Below, piece by piece: positions 22,546 through 34,879 of a DNA stretch of 64,000 nt. The stretch comes from Candidula unifasciata (Eukaryota > Mollusca > Gastropoda > Stylommatophora > Geomitridae). How positions within the stretch are numbered: position 1 is the first letter of the stretch; each line of letters begins with the position of its first letter. The stretch is taken from contig CAJHNH020004890.1 of NCBI GenBank assembly GCA_905116865.2, positions 2,660,943 through 2,724,942 on the forward strand, in the 5' to 3' direction. The notes beneath the pieces were generated by a model. It was not told where the DNA came from, made no database searches, and saw nothing but the letters and a program-made list of their open reading frames with translations. The position numbers were made by a program, and so were the translations under genes.

Positions 22546-23077
22546 CCTGATGTGTGTACTTCCACATGATTATAAAGGAACTTTGTCATCTCTAAAAAAA
22601 AATATGTATTGTTAAACTTACTTAGGATGTCACGTTTTCAGCTCAAAATATTTTTGTAATGTCCCGTTTTCAACTCAAAATATTGATGGGATATTCCGTT
22701 TTCAGCTCGAATATTATTGTCTCCTAAGACATGATAGAATTAGAAGAGACTTAAAGAAAAAGATCTACATGCTGGTTTGGACACGGTGTATCTAAGATCT
22801 GAGCTGCCGGTTTTCCTTTCAAGATGAATTCCTTGATGTAGCAGGATAGTTAGACCTTCAGGTACCAGTAATGGAAAGATGGGGGAGGGTGTGTGTGTGT
22901 GTGTATGACAGACAGGAATTATCGTAACATGTAACTTGCAAAACGGCTCACGGGAAAGACTCCGACATAATATCGAAAAGTGGATTAGTTAAAATTGAGT
23001 GGACCAATACCACAACAAGATCATCATCATCAACAACAACAAAACAAAATATGGCAAATGTTATTAATACTGTCATT
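22546..23077. other. Unannotated intron sequence
   Basis: CGTTTTCAGCTCAAAATAT-like words recur near 22632, 22665 and 22698 (about 33-bp spacing, three decayed units). (GT)n at 22888-22906. Confidence 0.5.
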
Positions 23078-23870
23078 CTTACTACTGCTACTACTGCTTG
23101 CTCTTCTTCTACCGTTACTTCTACTACCACCCTCATTACTACTACTACTACTTGTTCTTCTTCTACCGTTACTTCTATTACCACTCTCATAACTACTACT
23201 ACTGGTAATATTACTAGCTGTCGTTCTTGCTACTACCACCCTTACTACTACTACAGTTGCTTTTACTAGCAGTTTATACCATTACTACTTCTACTTTTGC
23301 TACTGCTACTACTACCCTTACTACTACTACTGTTGCTATTACTAACAGCCTTACTACCATTAGTACTTCTACTTTGGCTATTGCTACTACCACCCTTACT
23401 ACTACTACTGTTGCTATTACTAACAGCCTTACTACCATTACTACTTCTACTTTTGCTACTGCTACTACCACTCTTACTACTACTACAGTTGCTTTTACTA
23501 GCAGTTTATACCATTACTACTTCTACTTTTGCTACTGTAACTACTACCCTTACTACTACTACTGTTGCTATTACTAACAGCATTACTACCATTACTACTT
23601 CTACTTTTGCTATTGCTACTACCACCCTTATTACTACTACTGTTGCTATTACTAACAGCCTTACTACCATTACTACTTCTCCTACTGCATTTACCACCCT
23701 TACTACTACTGTTGCTATTACCAGCAGCCTTACTACAATTACTATTTCACTTTTGCTACTGCTACCACCACCCTCACTGCCACTCATACTACTACCGTTG
23801 TTGCTACTACCAGTCCGCCCACTCCTTACTATTACAACCACCAACACCACGACCACCACCACCATCACTA
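23078..23870. repeat. Triplet array with about 78-bp higher-order unit
   Basis: Mixed ACT/GCT/CTT triplets. The landmark ACTAACAGC or ACTAGCAG recurs near 23341, 23419, 23497 and 23573, spacing about 76-78 bp. Overlapping open frames (poly-L, poly-T, poly-V) are by-products of the triplet period. Confidence 0.9.
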
Positions 23871-24817
23871 TTGATACCTTTATGACTTATACTGACGACT
23901 TCAGCAAATTGAATATGTACTCGTATTTATGAATATCGTGTACTAATCTGAAATATCCGCCATTGTCGGTCCCAAGCCCGGATGAGAAAGGAGGAGAGTT
24001 GGACGTGGGCCAGCTCCCCCACCCTGTAAAAATTTATTTCCTACAGAAACTTGCAGGAAAGGAGGCCATTCTGGTAAAGATAGACTACGAGCCTATGTAA
24101 CATAATGGCACAAAAGGATAACGAATGCTTGATTCTAATAAGTCTTCGCGGTTCCTTCACCCCCCCCTCCCCCCCCCCACCCACCCTCCCCTCCACCTCC
24201 AAAACAAGGCAATTGTTCCTATGTTTTTTCACCAAGCGGGCCATTTAGTTACGCAACTGTCCAGGCTTACTTTTCTCGTAAAATATCAAAAACAGCTCAT
24301 ACCTGCCAATAAAAAATGTATTAGAGAACTGAAAGGTTGCATAACCTAAGCAAGTGTAGCATTTTACAGGATGCCTAATATTATGTCACCTATGTCAGTT
24401 CATTTAAAGCAGAGCCTTCTTAACTCTTTGAGTCCCAGGGGGTTTATCATCGATGGCCAAACGGGTGGTCAAGAGAAATATCTTCTAGGAGGAAACATAT
24501 GCACATATGATGCGTTTATTGGGACTATAAGAGATAAGAACTACATGAACCAAACTATTATAAGGCACTAAATCAATGAAGGACAGTCAGTGATTGATCT
24601 TCTTTCTCTGAATTGTATCCCTTAATTAAGCATAGGCACTCAACCACCTTACGTTAAGTCGTCCTATTCTTTGTTATAACATGAATAGTATGGTATGTGT
24701 AGGATCCTCATTCAGGAGAAACATGTGGCTCCCTAAGGAGCAGATTGATATGATTCTAAGGAGCCCTAAGACAGCTGTTATCACGTTATAAAGAAATATT
24801 TTTACGTAAATTTTTCA
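23871..24817. other. Unannotated intron sequence
   Basis: A C-rich tract near 24160-24200 and scattered AT-rich sequence. No gene or known repeat recognised. Confidence 0.5.
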
Positions 24818-25050
24818 GATTTTTTTTTTTTTTTTTTTTTAGTTTATTCTTTATTAAATTGCGTGAATGGGATCATGACTGTGTATAATAAAAATAGGTC
24901 TAAGAGGTCTCCCTTAGGGGTATGACTTATTGTATAGCAAGGATCGCTCCCTAAGAGATTGTGGATGGTTTCAGAGAAGTTTGTTTTCGATAAGTTGTGT
25001 GGTCTCGGCTTGTTAGATGAAGGGTATGTTTGCATCATTAATGACAATAG
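24818..25050 (-). pseudogene. Retroposed transcript 3' end with poly(A)
   Basis: Read on the minus strand, sequence with two AATAAA signals (CGCAATTTAATAAAGAATAA) is followed within a few bases by an A-run of about 22. This is the layout of a polyadenylated transcript copied into DNA. Just upstream an open frame of 67 residues ends at TAA (24844-25047), not recognised. A LINE 3' end or a processed pseudogene are both possible. Confidence 0.5.
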
Positions 25051-26334
25051 GTATTGAATTATGCTGTATGTGCAGCTGTCTTATATTTGTCTGTTCAAAG
25101 TAAAAATACAATTTTAACAGTCAAAAGTCTTAGTATTTTAGATACTGTATATAAGTTTGTCTTAGATATATTGAATTCAATATTATTATTTAATATTTAC
25201 AAGTTAGAGTAAAAACGCAAAAATTTCACAAATGTACAACATTTTTCAAACAGTTTGAAATTTAATAATATTATTTAGGATATCACACTGAGCTATGAAC
25301 CCCGTCTAAACTAAGTGCCACCATTCGGATGGTGATCACCCATGGAGAGGTTCCAGAAATCCCGTTCAACCGTTAAGTTATATTAGGGCTCCCGGCAACA
25401 GCTAGGGCGGGGCTTAAAAATAACAAAATACAATTCCCGCATTGGGACATACTCTATATCTATTCAATAATTTTTAAAGAACTTCGAATAAATAAAAAAA
25501 ATTAAAAAAAAAAAACTTTACAAACCAAACAATTTAAAATAAAACAAAAATTACAAGTTTTAAAAAACGTTTTCTTCTAAATTAAGAGTTAAAAATATTT
25601 TTTGCAAACTTGAAAAATTTGAAAAGTTTAAAACATTTAAAACAAGTTTACAATTTAATTTTTAAAAAAAAATTTTATCGAAACTGTTAAACAAACTCAA
25701 AACTTTTTTTTTTCAAAGAGAAATAGCCAGGAATTACCAAACACCCCTAAAAAATAGCGTCACTTTATGTCCCTTTGCCAAGCACAGAAACGAAAAGTAG
25801 GCGGGTGGTATAAATTTTTGTTTATATAATTAGTATTGATATAAATTTGACCAATTCTTGTTCACTACATCTGTTAGAAGTCTTTCTGTCTATCTGTTGA
25901 CACAACATGTTGATTTTTATAGACACACAGATAAAACTGGAATTATTAGCATGACTATTCGTTATAATAAAGGTTGACATTTTGTAAGATATTGATTTGT
26001 GTAAATATTTAGTGTTAATATAAAGATGTTCAATTCTTTTACATAGTAATCAGACGGTTACTGGTACCATCGGAATTTAAACTCTTTGCTTGCTGCTGAA
26101 GATGGGAACTGAGCACTTAAGGTGTGTCCCGAGCGCTGTAATGTCGATTCTTGATTCAACATTCAACATTCTTTTACATAGTAAAGTTGTTTATTTTGAA
26201 TCAGTATGATCTCCTTGTCCGTCCGTCTGTCCATCTGTCTCTCTACCTAGTTTAAAGAAGGAAATACAGGGAGGTGCCTTACTGTGGTCTATTGTCTGAT
26301 ATTTAAAAAAAAAAAGGTGTAGATATATATTTGT
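25051..26334. other. AT-rich intron with an inverted repeat-E copy
   Basis: Positions 25305-25402 match repeat-E in inverted orientation (AAGTGCCACCATTCGGATGG, CCATGGAGAGGTTCCAGAAA). The rest is very AT-rich with A- and T-runs. No gene. Confidence 0.6.
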
Positions 26335-27165
26335 ACAATAGCACAACTGAACGAAATATTTTTCGCAGACGACCAAAGCATAATACATGAAAACGAAAAA
26401 GAACTTCAAATACACGTAAATGCGCTACACACAGTCTGCAACGAATATAACATGAAGATCAGCATCACCAAAACAGAAATTCTGAAAATAAGTAGAACAC
26501 CTTATATGCTAACTATTCAAGTTAACAACGAACAACTCAAACAAGTGCAGCAATTTAAATATTTGGGGAGCATCTTCACAGCTGATGGAAGAATTGATAG
26601 GGAACTTGAGGCAAGATGTCAAAAGGCGAACGCAGTAACTTACCAACTCTCCCCACTGCTAAAACACCCAAGCATCACTATGGCACTAAAACGACAACTG
26701 ATAAATTGCATGTTTATACCAACCCTCTGCTAGCAATGCCAAACCTGGTCCCTAACAAGAGCACATGAGAAAAAGATAACGACGTGCGAAATGAGATGCT
26801 TACGTAAGGCTGCCAATGTCACAAGGAGAGACAGAGTTCGAAAAGAGAACATTAGAGCAATTGTAGGAACCACACCATGCCTGCAATACATAAAGAAGCA
26901 ACAAATAGAGTGGTTTGGCCACTTGATGCGAATGCAAACAGACCAACTGCCTCTACGAGCATACAACGAACAGCACTACTGCCCAAGAGCAAGAGGCAGA
27001 CCGAGAGTACGATGGATAGACAATATATCAGAGATCCTGAAGCAACACGGACTAACAACAACACATGCAACACACCTGGCCCAGGATAGAAAACTGCGAC
27101 TCCCCACTACGCTGTGAGGCAATTGTGGACAAGACAAGACAAGACAAGACAAGACAATAGCACAA
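26335..27165 (+). mobile_element. LINE-X, 5'-truncated, with 12-bp target-site duplication
   Basis: The insertion is 26347-27153. ACAATAGCACAA occurs at 26335-26346 and again at 27154-27165. The element starts a few codons before the reverse-transcriptase FADD box and ends with a (GACAA)n pentanucleotide tail, about five units. This is the footprint of target-primed reverse transcription with 5' truncation. Relatives: 21755-22545 and 6094-6240. Confidence 0.9.
26347..27117 (+). pseudogene. LINE-X reverse transcriptase, C-terminal half, one internal stop
   Basis: A single frame runs from 26347 to TGA at 27115-27117 with only one in-frame stop, TAG at 26731-26733. It contains FFADDQSIIHE (reverse-transcriptase motif C; metal-binding DD), KYLGSIFTADGRID, LLKHPSITMALKRQLINCM, ITTCEMRCLRKAANVTRRDR, IEWFGHLMRMQTDQLP and RARGRPRVRWIDNI. 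There is no RNase H domain. The fingers and palm before FADD are missing, so it cannot act alone. It looks fairly young, with one lesion in about 257 codons. A CR1/RTE-like clade is likely, not certain. Confidence 0.88.
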
Positions 27166-27469
27166 AGAATTTGATAACGTCTATACAAGATATTTAACCA
27201 GGACACTATTTAGCGTTGCATAGCAATATTTTACTAGACTTTGGTTTTGTTTAACACTACTGAGCTTTTTGTGGGCAAACACAAAGCGTTTTATTTTTTT
27301 AGAGTAAGTTCCGATATAAAATTGTAAAAACCCATCATACATAAATATGATTTATTGCCGCCACAATTGAATCACGCATTTACATTATTTCGCAATACAG
27401 TCACTACTGACTTAAAAACATTTGTAGTATTGTTGCACAAGGCTCTTAATTCCGGTGTCATACATGTCT

Positions 27470-28415
27470 GCCTCCAGAGTCTCAACGTCCTCACGCCTTT
27501 CAAGATCGTCACGCTCCTCAAGGTTGTCACGCTCCTCAAGGTTGTCACGCTCCTCAAGATTCACACGTTCCTCAAGGTTGTCACGCTCCTCAAGATTCAC
27601 ACGTTCCTCGAGGTTGTCACGCTCCTCAAGATCCTCACGCTCCTCACGGTTGTCACGCTCCTCAAGATTCACACGTTCCTCGAGGTTGTCACGCTCCTCA
27701 AGATCCTCACGTTCCTCAAGGTTGTCGCGTTCCTTAAGATTCTCACGTTCCTCGAGGTTGTCACGCTCCTCAAGATTCTCACGCTCTTCAAGGTTGTCCC
27801 GCTCCTAAAGATCCTCACGCTCCTCAAGGTTGTCACGCTCCTCGAGATTCACACGTTCCTCGAGGTTGTCACGCTCCTCAAGATACTCTCGCTCTCAACG
27901 TTCCCACGCTCCTCAAGATCCTCTCGCTCCTCAAGTTCCTCACGCTCCTCAAGATACTCTCGCTCTCAACGTTCCCACGCTCCTCAAGATCCTCACGCTC
28001 CTCAAGTTCCTCACGCTCCTCAAGATACTCTCGCTCTCAACATTCCCACGCTCCTCAAGATACTCTCGCTCTCAACGTTCCCACGCTCCTCAAGATCCTC
28101 ACGCTCCTCAAGTTCCTCACGCTCCTCAAGATACTCTCGCTCTCAACGTTCCCACGCTCCTCAAGATCCTCACGCTCCTCAAGTTCCTCACGCTCCTCAA
28201 GATACTCTCGCTCTCAACGTTCCCACGCTCCTCAAGATACTCTCGCTCTCAACGTCCCCACGCTCCTCAAGATACTTTCGCTCCCAACGTTCCCACGCTC
28301 CTCAAGATCCTCAGGCTCCTCAAGATTCTCACGCTCCTCAAGATCTCCACGCTCCTCAAGGTTGTCACGCTCCTCAAGTTCCTCACGCTCCTTAAGATCC
28401 TCACGGCACATGAAG
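27470..28415. repeat. 18-bp-based minisatellite, open in several frames
   Basis: Built from CACGCTCCTCAAGGTTGT and relatives (GATTCACACGTTCCTCGA, CTCTCGCTCTCAACGTTCC). After about 27880 a longer higher-order unit takes over. Because the unit is a multiple of three, open frames run through it on both strands. On the minus strand it encodes NLEER(D/V) repeats ending in a unique tail, [19 protein letters not shown], before a stop (27412-27672). I treat it as a repeat, not as a proven gene. Confidence 0.85.
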
Positions 28416-28429
28416 GCTTGGAAACATAA

Positions 28430-29270
28430 TGATTGAATGAACGTGTTCGATGAAAGGTAGCAGATAAGGCATGTTCCGGATACCCCCGAAGCCGGAAGAA
28501 GTCTAACATTTCTAGGGCCTCGTAGGGATAGTCGTGGTTCTCCTGACATAGTCTCCTGAGGAGTAGAAGCTGGGAGAAAGAAACAGAGTCCATACAGGAA
28601 GAGGGAGGAGAGAACGTGTGAATAAGATGAGCATGGGAATCAGTGGGCTTATAGTACACCGAAGTGCTGACGCCTTTAGAGACCACGGTGACAGTGAGAT
28701 CTAGAAAATGCACCTATGAAGGTGGAATGCTGGAAGTGCATTGGATGCTGGAAATAAAGTTGGAGAAAGAATTAAATCCTGCAGTTCTGGTAGGGGCATA
28801 CCGATGACACCGAGGCAGTCATCGATATACCTCATATAGAGTTCCGGAAGCCTGACGTTTCTGGTGTTCGAGGTAGCCCGTGAAGTGGCAGGCGTAGCTG
28901 GGTCCTATCTAGGTACCCATAGCGACGCCGCTGATCTGGTTAAAATAGTGGCCATTAAATTCGAAAAAAAGTTTAGAGTGAGCACTAACTCGGCCAGATT
29001 ATCAAAGGGCAAGTAGCTATAGCAGACTCTGCGATCTAGAAAGAACCTCAAAGCCTGGGAGGCCATCAGAATGTGGAAGAGAGGTGTAGAGGGGGCAAAC
29101 ATCTAAGGTGAAGATGAGGTGACCTGGAAAATGAAGTGAATCAGATGGATTGAAAATACGACTGAGGAACTCAGATACGTGTTCTGGGAAAGAAGCGCCG
29201 GTGGACACGATTGGGCTGCCTGGGGTGTCAGGTTTATGTTTTTTGGGAACAATCCAGCCCGATCAGACCG
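28430..29270 (-). pseudogene. Penelope-like element reverse transcriptase, decayed
   Basis: The minus strand gives in order TPGSPIVSTGASFPEHVSEF, LIFTLDVCPLYTSLPHSDGL, ALRFFLDRR, LAELVLTLN, GVAMGT, PSYACHFTGYLE, RYIDDCLGVIG and then FLDLTVTV, STSVYYKPTDSHAHLIHT and LRRLCQENHDY. LFTLDVxxLYTxIPH, RYIDD (near 28818-28832) and the KPTDxHxxL segment are the signature of Penelope-like reverse transcriptases. Shifts and a stop after GVAMGT break the frame. No GIY-YIG endonuclease was seen before the 18-bp minisatellite begins. Confidence 0.85.
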
Positions 29271-29597
29271 TCAATGATCAGCAATGATTTAAACAGGTTC
29301 TGAAGTGTGATATTGCTTTCACTTTTTATTTCCCGCTGTTTGCATCTTTGACTGGTCTAGAAATTTGTCGCAAAACTTTGTTGAAAAAAAAAAAAAAACG
29401 TGTAATAATGAGACCTCCTCTATTAAAAAAAAAAAAATAGAATAAAAGATATTTAATGTGCATGGGTTATCAGGTCACTGTACATTTAGGTCAGTCGCTT
29501 CTCCCCTTTGGTCATGCCTTGTGGCGTTGGTAATCATGTCTGTAAACAGACTTCTGATTGGTGTACTGTTGTTAATGTAGAATACATGTGTTCTCTT

Positions 29598-29745
29598 CGG
29601 GGGCGGCGTTAGCGCAGTCGTTAGGAGACTCGCTGTCAAATCCTGCTGCAACTCACTGCAGCCCGCGTCCGGTGTTGGAAACCGTGCGGTTCCTAGGGTT
29701 CACCCAGCCTTTAGGTAATGGGTACCAGAGTTAATACTCTGGGGT
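29598..29745 (+). mobile_element. tRNA-like SINE (single copy here)
   Basis: GGCGTTAGCGCAGTCGTTAG resembles a tRNA A box, and GGTTCCTAGGGTTCACCC a B-box region. The TACCAGAGTTAATACTCTGG hairpin follows. No second copy in the window. Confidence 0.5.
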
Positions 29746-30111
29746 AAATGAAGGAACGTTGCTGTAGCTATGGAGTTTCGTGCGGACAGCGACACAGGCG
29801 GACAGTTTCTTATCAGCTGTCCGAACTGGTGGCAGAGCACTTATGGTTTATAACCGTATGCAATGACGCTGGTTCACATCTCGCCCACTTTACCTTTATT
29901 TACAGATGTTCTTTCAATTTTTTTTTTTTTTTTTTTTTTGGCCAGATGTCAGAATCTGTTGGTCTCCATCTGCGTCTCTTTTCCTCCAACTTTCCAGTTA
30001 TTATGACATACTCATATTTTTATTTTCTTCCAATGTGTCAAGAGAGCCTACCTAAATATGTAATTTTAAAACAGCCGAATCGTGAAACACTTGAAACAGA
30101 TGAAACGTCAA
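29746..30111. other. Unannotated intron sequence with T-run
   Basis: A T-run of about 20 at 29918-29939. The open frame across it is unsupported. Confidence 0.4.
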
Positions 30112-30305
30112 ACACGCCTGTTGTGGTTTTTCTAAGCAAATTGACGTTTAGTAGTTTGTCATTGGCCACTGAACCATCGACTCTAAGTACAACTGACGAA
30201 TCCAACGCACAGGGGTCTGCTGCGAAATCGCCTGCAGGTGGGATCGAACCCAATACCCAGGCATTATTAAGCACGTTCGCAACACCTAAGCCACAGAGGC
30301 CGGCG
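30112..30305 (-). mobile_element. SINE-C copy
   Basis: Minus-strand head CGGCCTCTGTGGCTTAGGTG with GGGTTCGATCCCACC as B box. The body TAGTTTGTCATTGGCCACTG parallels the 5469 copy. The minus-strand 3' end is truncated. Confidence 0.75.
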
Positions 30306-30639
30306 AAACACCTCTACACACATTAATCATGAAACACCAACACATCAGTATTGTGAAAAAATTCAACAAGCCAGAGGGGGGAAAATCTTCTCACCTAATA
30401 AGGAAACACTGTAAAACAACAATCCCAAATGCTTGTGTCCACCAGAATAATTCCTCATACCATATAAGCATCATGAACTATTTCAACACACCTAAATCAT
30501 GGAATGCACCAATACAAATGCAACAAGAAATATTTCAACACAGAAACACATTGAAACACAAGCCACTTGAACAAAGAAATACACCAAGACAAAGGAATCA
30601 GGAAATAATTCAACGCGTACGAAACATGAAATACATGAT

Positions 30640-31515
30640 GAGATATCTCAATAAACGCTATTCATGAAATACCTCAATATACACAAATCATGAAATACCT
30701 ACACTTACACAAATCATGATATACCTCAGCTCACACAAATCATGAACCATCTCAATACACACAAATCATGAAAATATTTCAATACGCACAAATCATTAAA
30801 TACCTCAACATACACAAATAATAAATTCGTCAACACACACTAATGATGATATACTTCAACTTACACAAATCATTAAAAAAAACCTCACTAGACAGAAATC
30901 ATGAAACACCTTAACTCACATAAATTACGAAATACCTCAATTCACACAAATCATGAAATAACTCAACTCAAACAAATCATGAAATACATCAATACACAGA
31001 AATTATGATATACCAAATACACAAAAATCATGAAATACCTCAACACACACATATTATGAAATTAGTCAACACACTAATCATGAAAAACCTCAATACACAT
31101 AAATCATGAAATACCCCAACTCACACAAATCATTAAATACCTCAATAGACACAAATCATGAAATACCTCAATAGACACAAATCATGAAATACCTCAATAG
31201 ACACAAATAATGTAATACCTCAATGCACACACAGAATGAAATACCTTATCTCACAAATCATGAAATACTCAATACACACAAATCATGAAATACCTTAATA
31301 CACCCCAATCATGAAATACCAAATACACACAAATCATGAAATACCTCAATACACCCCAATCATGAAATACCAAATACACACAAATCATGAAATACCTCAA
31401 CACACACAAATCATGAAATACCTCAACACACACAAAATATGAAATACCTTAACAAACACAAATAATGAAATACATCAACACAGATTAGTCATGAAATAAT
31501 TCAAACACTCTAATC
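30640..31515. repeat. About 26-bp minisatellite
   Basis: Over 30 imperfect copies of ACAAATCATGAAATACCTCA followed by a short CA spacer. Single-base variants are frequent. Similar but looser words start near 30450. Confidence 0.92.
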
Positions 31516-31848
31516 ATTATATATCACCACAAATCAGCGGAATCGTAAACATTTAAAGCCATTTGAGTCTTAAAACTCTTAAACATACACCACGTTTGGA
31601 CTGCTTCGATACATTTAAACTCAAAATTAAAACTACATGAAAAAAAAAAAAAAAAATCAAAAAAAAAAAAAATAAATTAAATTTATTCAAACCAAGCGAA
31701 GGAAAACGCAGCCAAATTCAACTCAGAGGATTGTCCCAAATAAATGCATCAATAATGTATAAAATTCAGTCAGTGACTAATATTTTTTTTCCGGTTGTCT
31801 CCCATTGAGCATTCGTTGCCAGAAATATGCAGAAAGTTTTCAAACTAA
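31516..31848. other. AT-rich intron
   Basis: A-runs near 31640-31675; no gene or repeat recognised. Confidence 0.5.
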
Positions 31849-32035
31849 ATGTATAGGACCCTTTTCCACGCCTTCGGACAAAGTAGGCATATAGGGCTAG
31901 ACCTATATTTTATAGACCAGTCAGCACTTGATGGGTGATGTGGTCAGCATCACGCCAGCTGCCTTTACTTCCGAGGACTCCACCTGGTACACAGTTAAGG
32001 CTGGGTCGACCTGGGAACCAAGGTCATTTAGACAC
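31849..32035 (-). mobile_element. SINE-B copy, head missing
   Basis: Contains GGGCTAGACCTATATTTTAT, GGGTGATGTGGTCAGCATCA and AGGCTGGGTCGACCTGGGAA. The tRNA-like head on the right is absent. Confidence 0.8.
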
Positions 32036-33167
32036 GCGCAGAGGAACTTCAATATTCGTCATTAATCCATTGTTAAGATGAGGATGAAAATGAAACTAGT
32101 TTTTCCTCATATGAATTGACTGAAAAATGGTTAAGTCCGTTCCCAGTCTCGAATTCTATTCTCTTTAACGACATTACAATTTCACACAGAAATATTGAAA
32201 ATACATTTTAGTTACATAATAACCACTGTACGTATTATTGCTTTGTCCCTGTGGCAGAGAATTACTCACTCTGGGGACGTAAATATACTGTAGGCCTACA
32301 CAATTATAATTTTAAAAGTAAATTAACCTTTTATATTAGATAATGGTTATTGTTTGGGAGTGGAGTTATCTTCCCTTATAAAATCAAGTAATGTCACTGC
32401 TGGTGATTGCTGTCTTGATGATTTATAACCCTTTCTAGGCAATTCACCAGCACTCATTTTTTTTTTTAAATAAAAGTTATTCTTTTTTGTTTGCATTGTT
32501 CTATTTTGTATAATGTTCCTAAAGTGTCCAAACACTTCGTCATCAAATAAATTGATATGTTGATTAATGTTTAGGTGCTATTTCTCGTTGTAAATCTGAT
32601 TCCCCCCCCCCCCCCCCAAGTGAAAAGCCATTCCTTTATTTAGGCACTTATAGCCGGTGCAACGTCTTGTCTCTCCCTCCCCCCCCCACTTCCTTATCTG
32701 ACGACTCGCCGTCCATGTCGGAGGAAGGAGGAATACTGACTTTTCGGGCGAAGCACAGCAGCATTTTTAAACTATTAAAAATTAAAAAAAAATAGGAGAT
32801 TGTTGTCGTGGACGAATATCAGAGTTCCTATGTATTTTTGTATACACTAATCAACTCTTTCACCGTGTAAACTTGCGTTAAGCATCACATGCTTGTTACT
32901 TCAATGGTTGGAAAAGTAGTCCACTTCCCTGTATATGCCAAGCAGAAGATGCAGTATGTGTGACAGATTCTCCTCTCCTGTGTTCGTCCTTTAAATTATG
33001 GTTTGCATAGTGTGCTGTGGTTTATACAGCTAGACTGTAACATCTGCCTTATTTTGCCCTTTATTCTGATTTCTCCGACTCCGGCAACTCTTCAATTTAT
33101 TCCCCGTACATGCTTGGTTAGGGACAAGAGGATATTTTATAATCGGGTTGTCGTGCAAAAAAGGGCT
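32036..33167. other. Unannotated intron sequence
   Basis: C-runs near 32602-32618 and 32679-32688. No coding or repeat family recognised. Confidence 0.5.
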
Positions 33168-33173
33168 TTTTTC

Positions 33174-33214
<41 letters not shown>

Positions 33215-33560
33215 AACACAGTCTCATACATACAAAAACACACACATACAAACAAATACACACACACACAAACGCACACATATAAACTCACACACATACA
33301 CACCAACACTTACGCATTCAAACACAGACACAAACACTCACACAGACACGAACACACACACACAGGCCACAAACATACTCACACACACATACAAAAATAC
33401 ACATACAAACATACAAACACACAAACCAATGCAGACACTGACATAAACACAAACACACACTCACACACAAACACTCACACATTCACAGAAACACATACAC
33501 ACGAACACTCACACGTACAAACACACACACACTAACACTCCCACACATTCTGAAACACGC
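33168..33560. repeat. CA-rich microsatellite region
   Basis: (CA)n followed by degenerate CACA/TACA/AACA motifs. Confidence 0.95.
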
Positions 33561-33599
33561 ACAAATTATGTACATTGCTCTGACTAACAGAGAATGTTT

Positions 33600-34005
33600 A
33601 CAAATTAACCATAACATCTCACACAAACTTATATAACAGGATACAATATTACGTTAGTGGCTAACGTATTATATAACTGGAATAAATATTATGTTACGTA
33701 ATAAAATATTATAAAACTGGGTAAAACAACATACAAATGGGTCCAATTTAATTTATAAGGATAAAATATTATGTAACTGGATACAATATTCAATCGCCAG
33801 ATAAAATGTTGCACAGCCGGATAAAATTTAAAAAAAACTGGTTAAAATATGTAATGAGATAAAATATTGTAAAGATGAATAAAATTTTATATAGCATGAT
33901 AACATATTAAATAACTGTATAAAATATTACATAACCTACACACACTAAAATATAAATAGGTAAAATATTTTACAACTGGATACAAAAAAAGTATGCAACT
34001 GTAAG
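33600..34005. repeat. Degenerate AT-rich tandem repeat
   Basis: Loose copies of ATAACTGGATAAAATATTA at intervals of about 20-25 bp. Confidence 0.75.
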
Positions 34006-34009
34006 TAAA

Positions 34010-34278
34010 ATAAAGATCCCTTTTTACACTAGGGGAATCGGGCATATCGGAAGAGTAGTTATATTTTTACAGACCAATCGGCACTAGGTGGGTAATGGTC
34101 AGCATTACGCTGGCCTTTTTTACTTTCCCAGGACATACATTCTGGTACCCATTTTAGGCTGGGTCGACCTACGACGCACCATACCATGAAACAAATCCAC
34201 GCAGCCAACAATGGGTTTCGATCGCGTTACGTTGGAATTACGAGTCAGACACGCAACGCCTAAGCCACGGACACCGCA
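34010..34278 (-). mobile_element. SINE-B copy with tRNA-like head
   Basis: Body ACCAATCGGCACTAGGTGGG, TTAGGCTGGGTCGACC. Minus-strand head GGTGTCCGTGGCTTAGGCGT and B-box-like GCGATCGAAACCC. This head differs from that of the 51447 and 63774 copies, so SINE-B has at least two head subtypes. Confidence 0.8.
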
Positions 34279-34352
34279 GTATGCAACTGGGTAGACATTA
34301 TATAACAAGACATAATATAATATAACCGAATGTGTGACCCGAGGTAGTCAAT

Positions 34353-34620
<268 letters not shown>

Positions 34621-34879
34621 AACACTGACGTCAACGATGATCCAACTTGCTCAGGGACAATTATCTGTATAAACATCTGGAAACTGTTTTGAAAGACCGA
34701 GAGGTGCACAAATGAAATCGAGCATTTCGACTAAAATCTTTATCAAGGATTAGAATAGGAATCATAAACCAGAAACAAGGGAAGACTTTTACAAGGGGAG
34801 ATAGGAGGTATTGATAAAATATACTACACATTAACCAAATTCAAGCGAAACATAATAGGTAAAGGAGGTGAAAATACGT

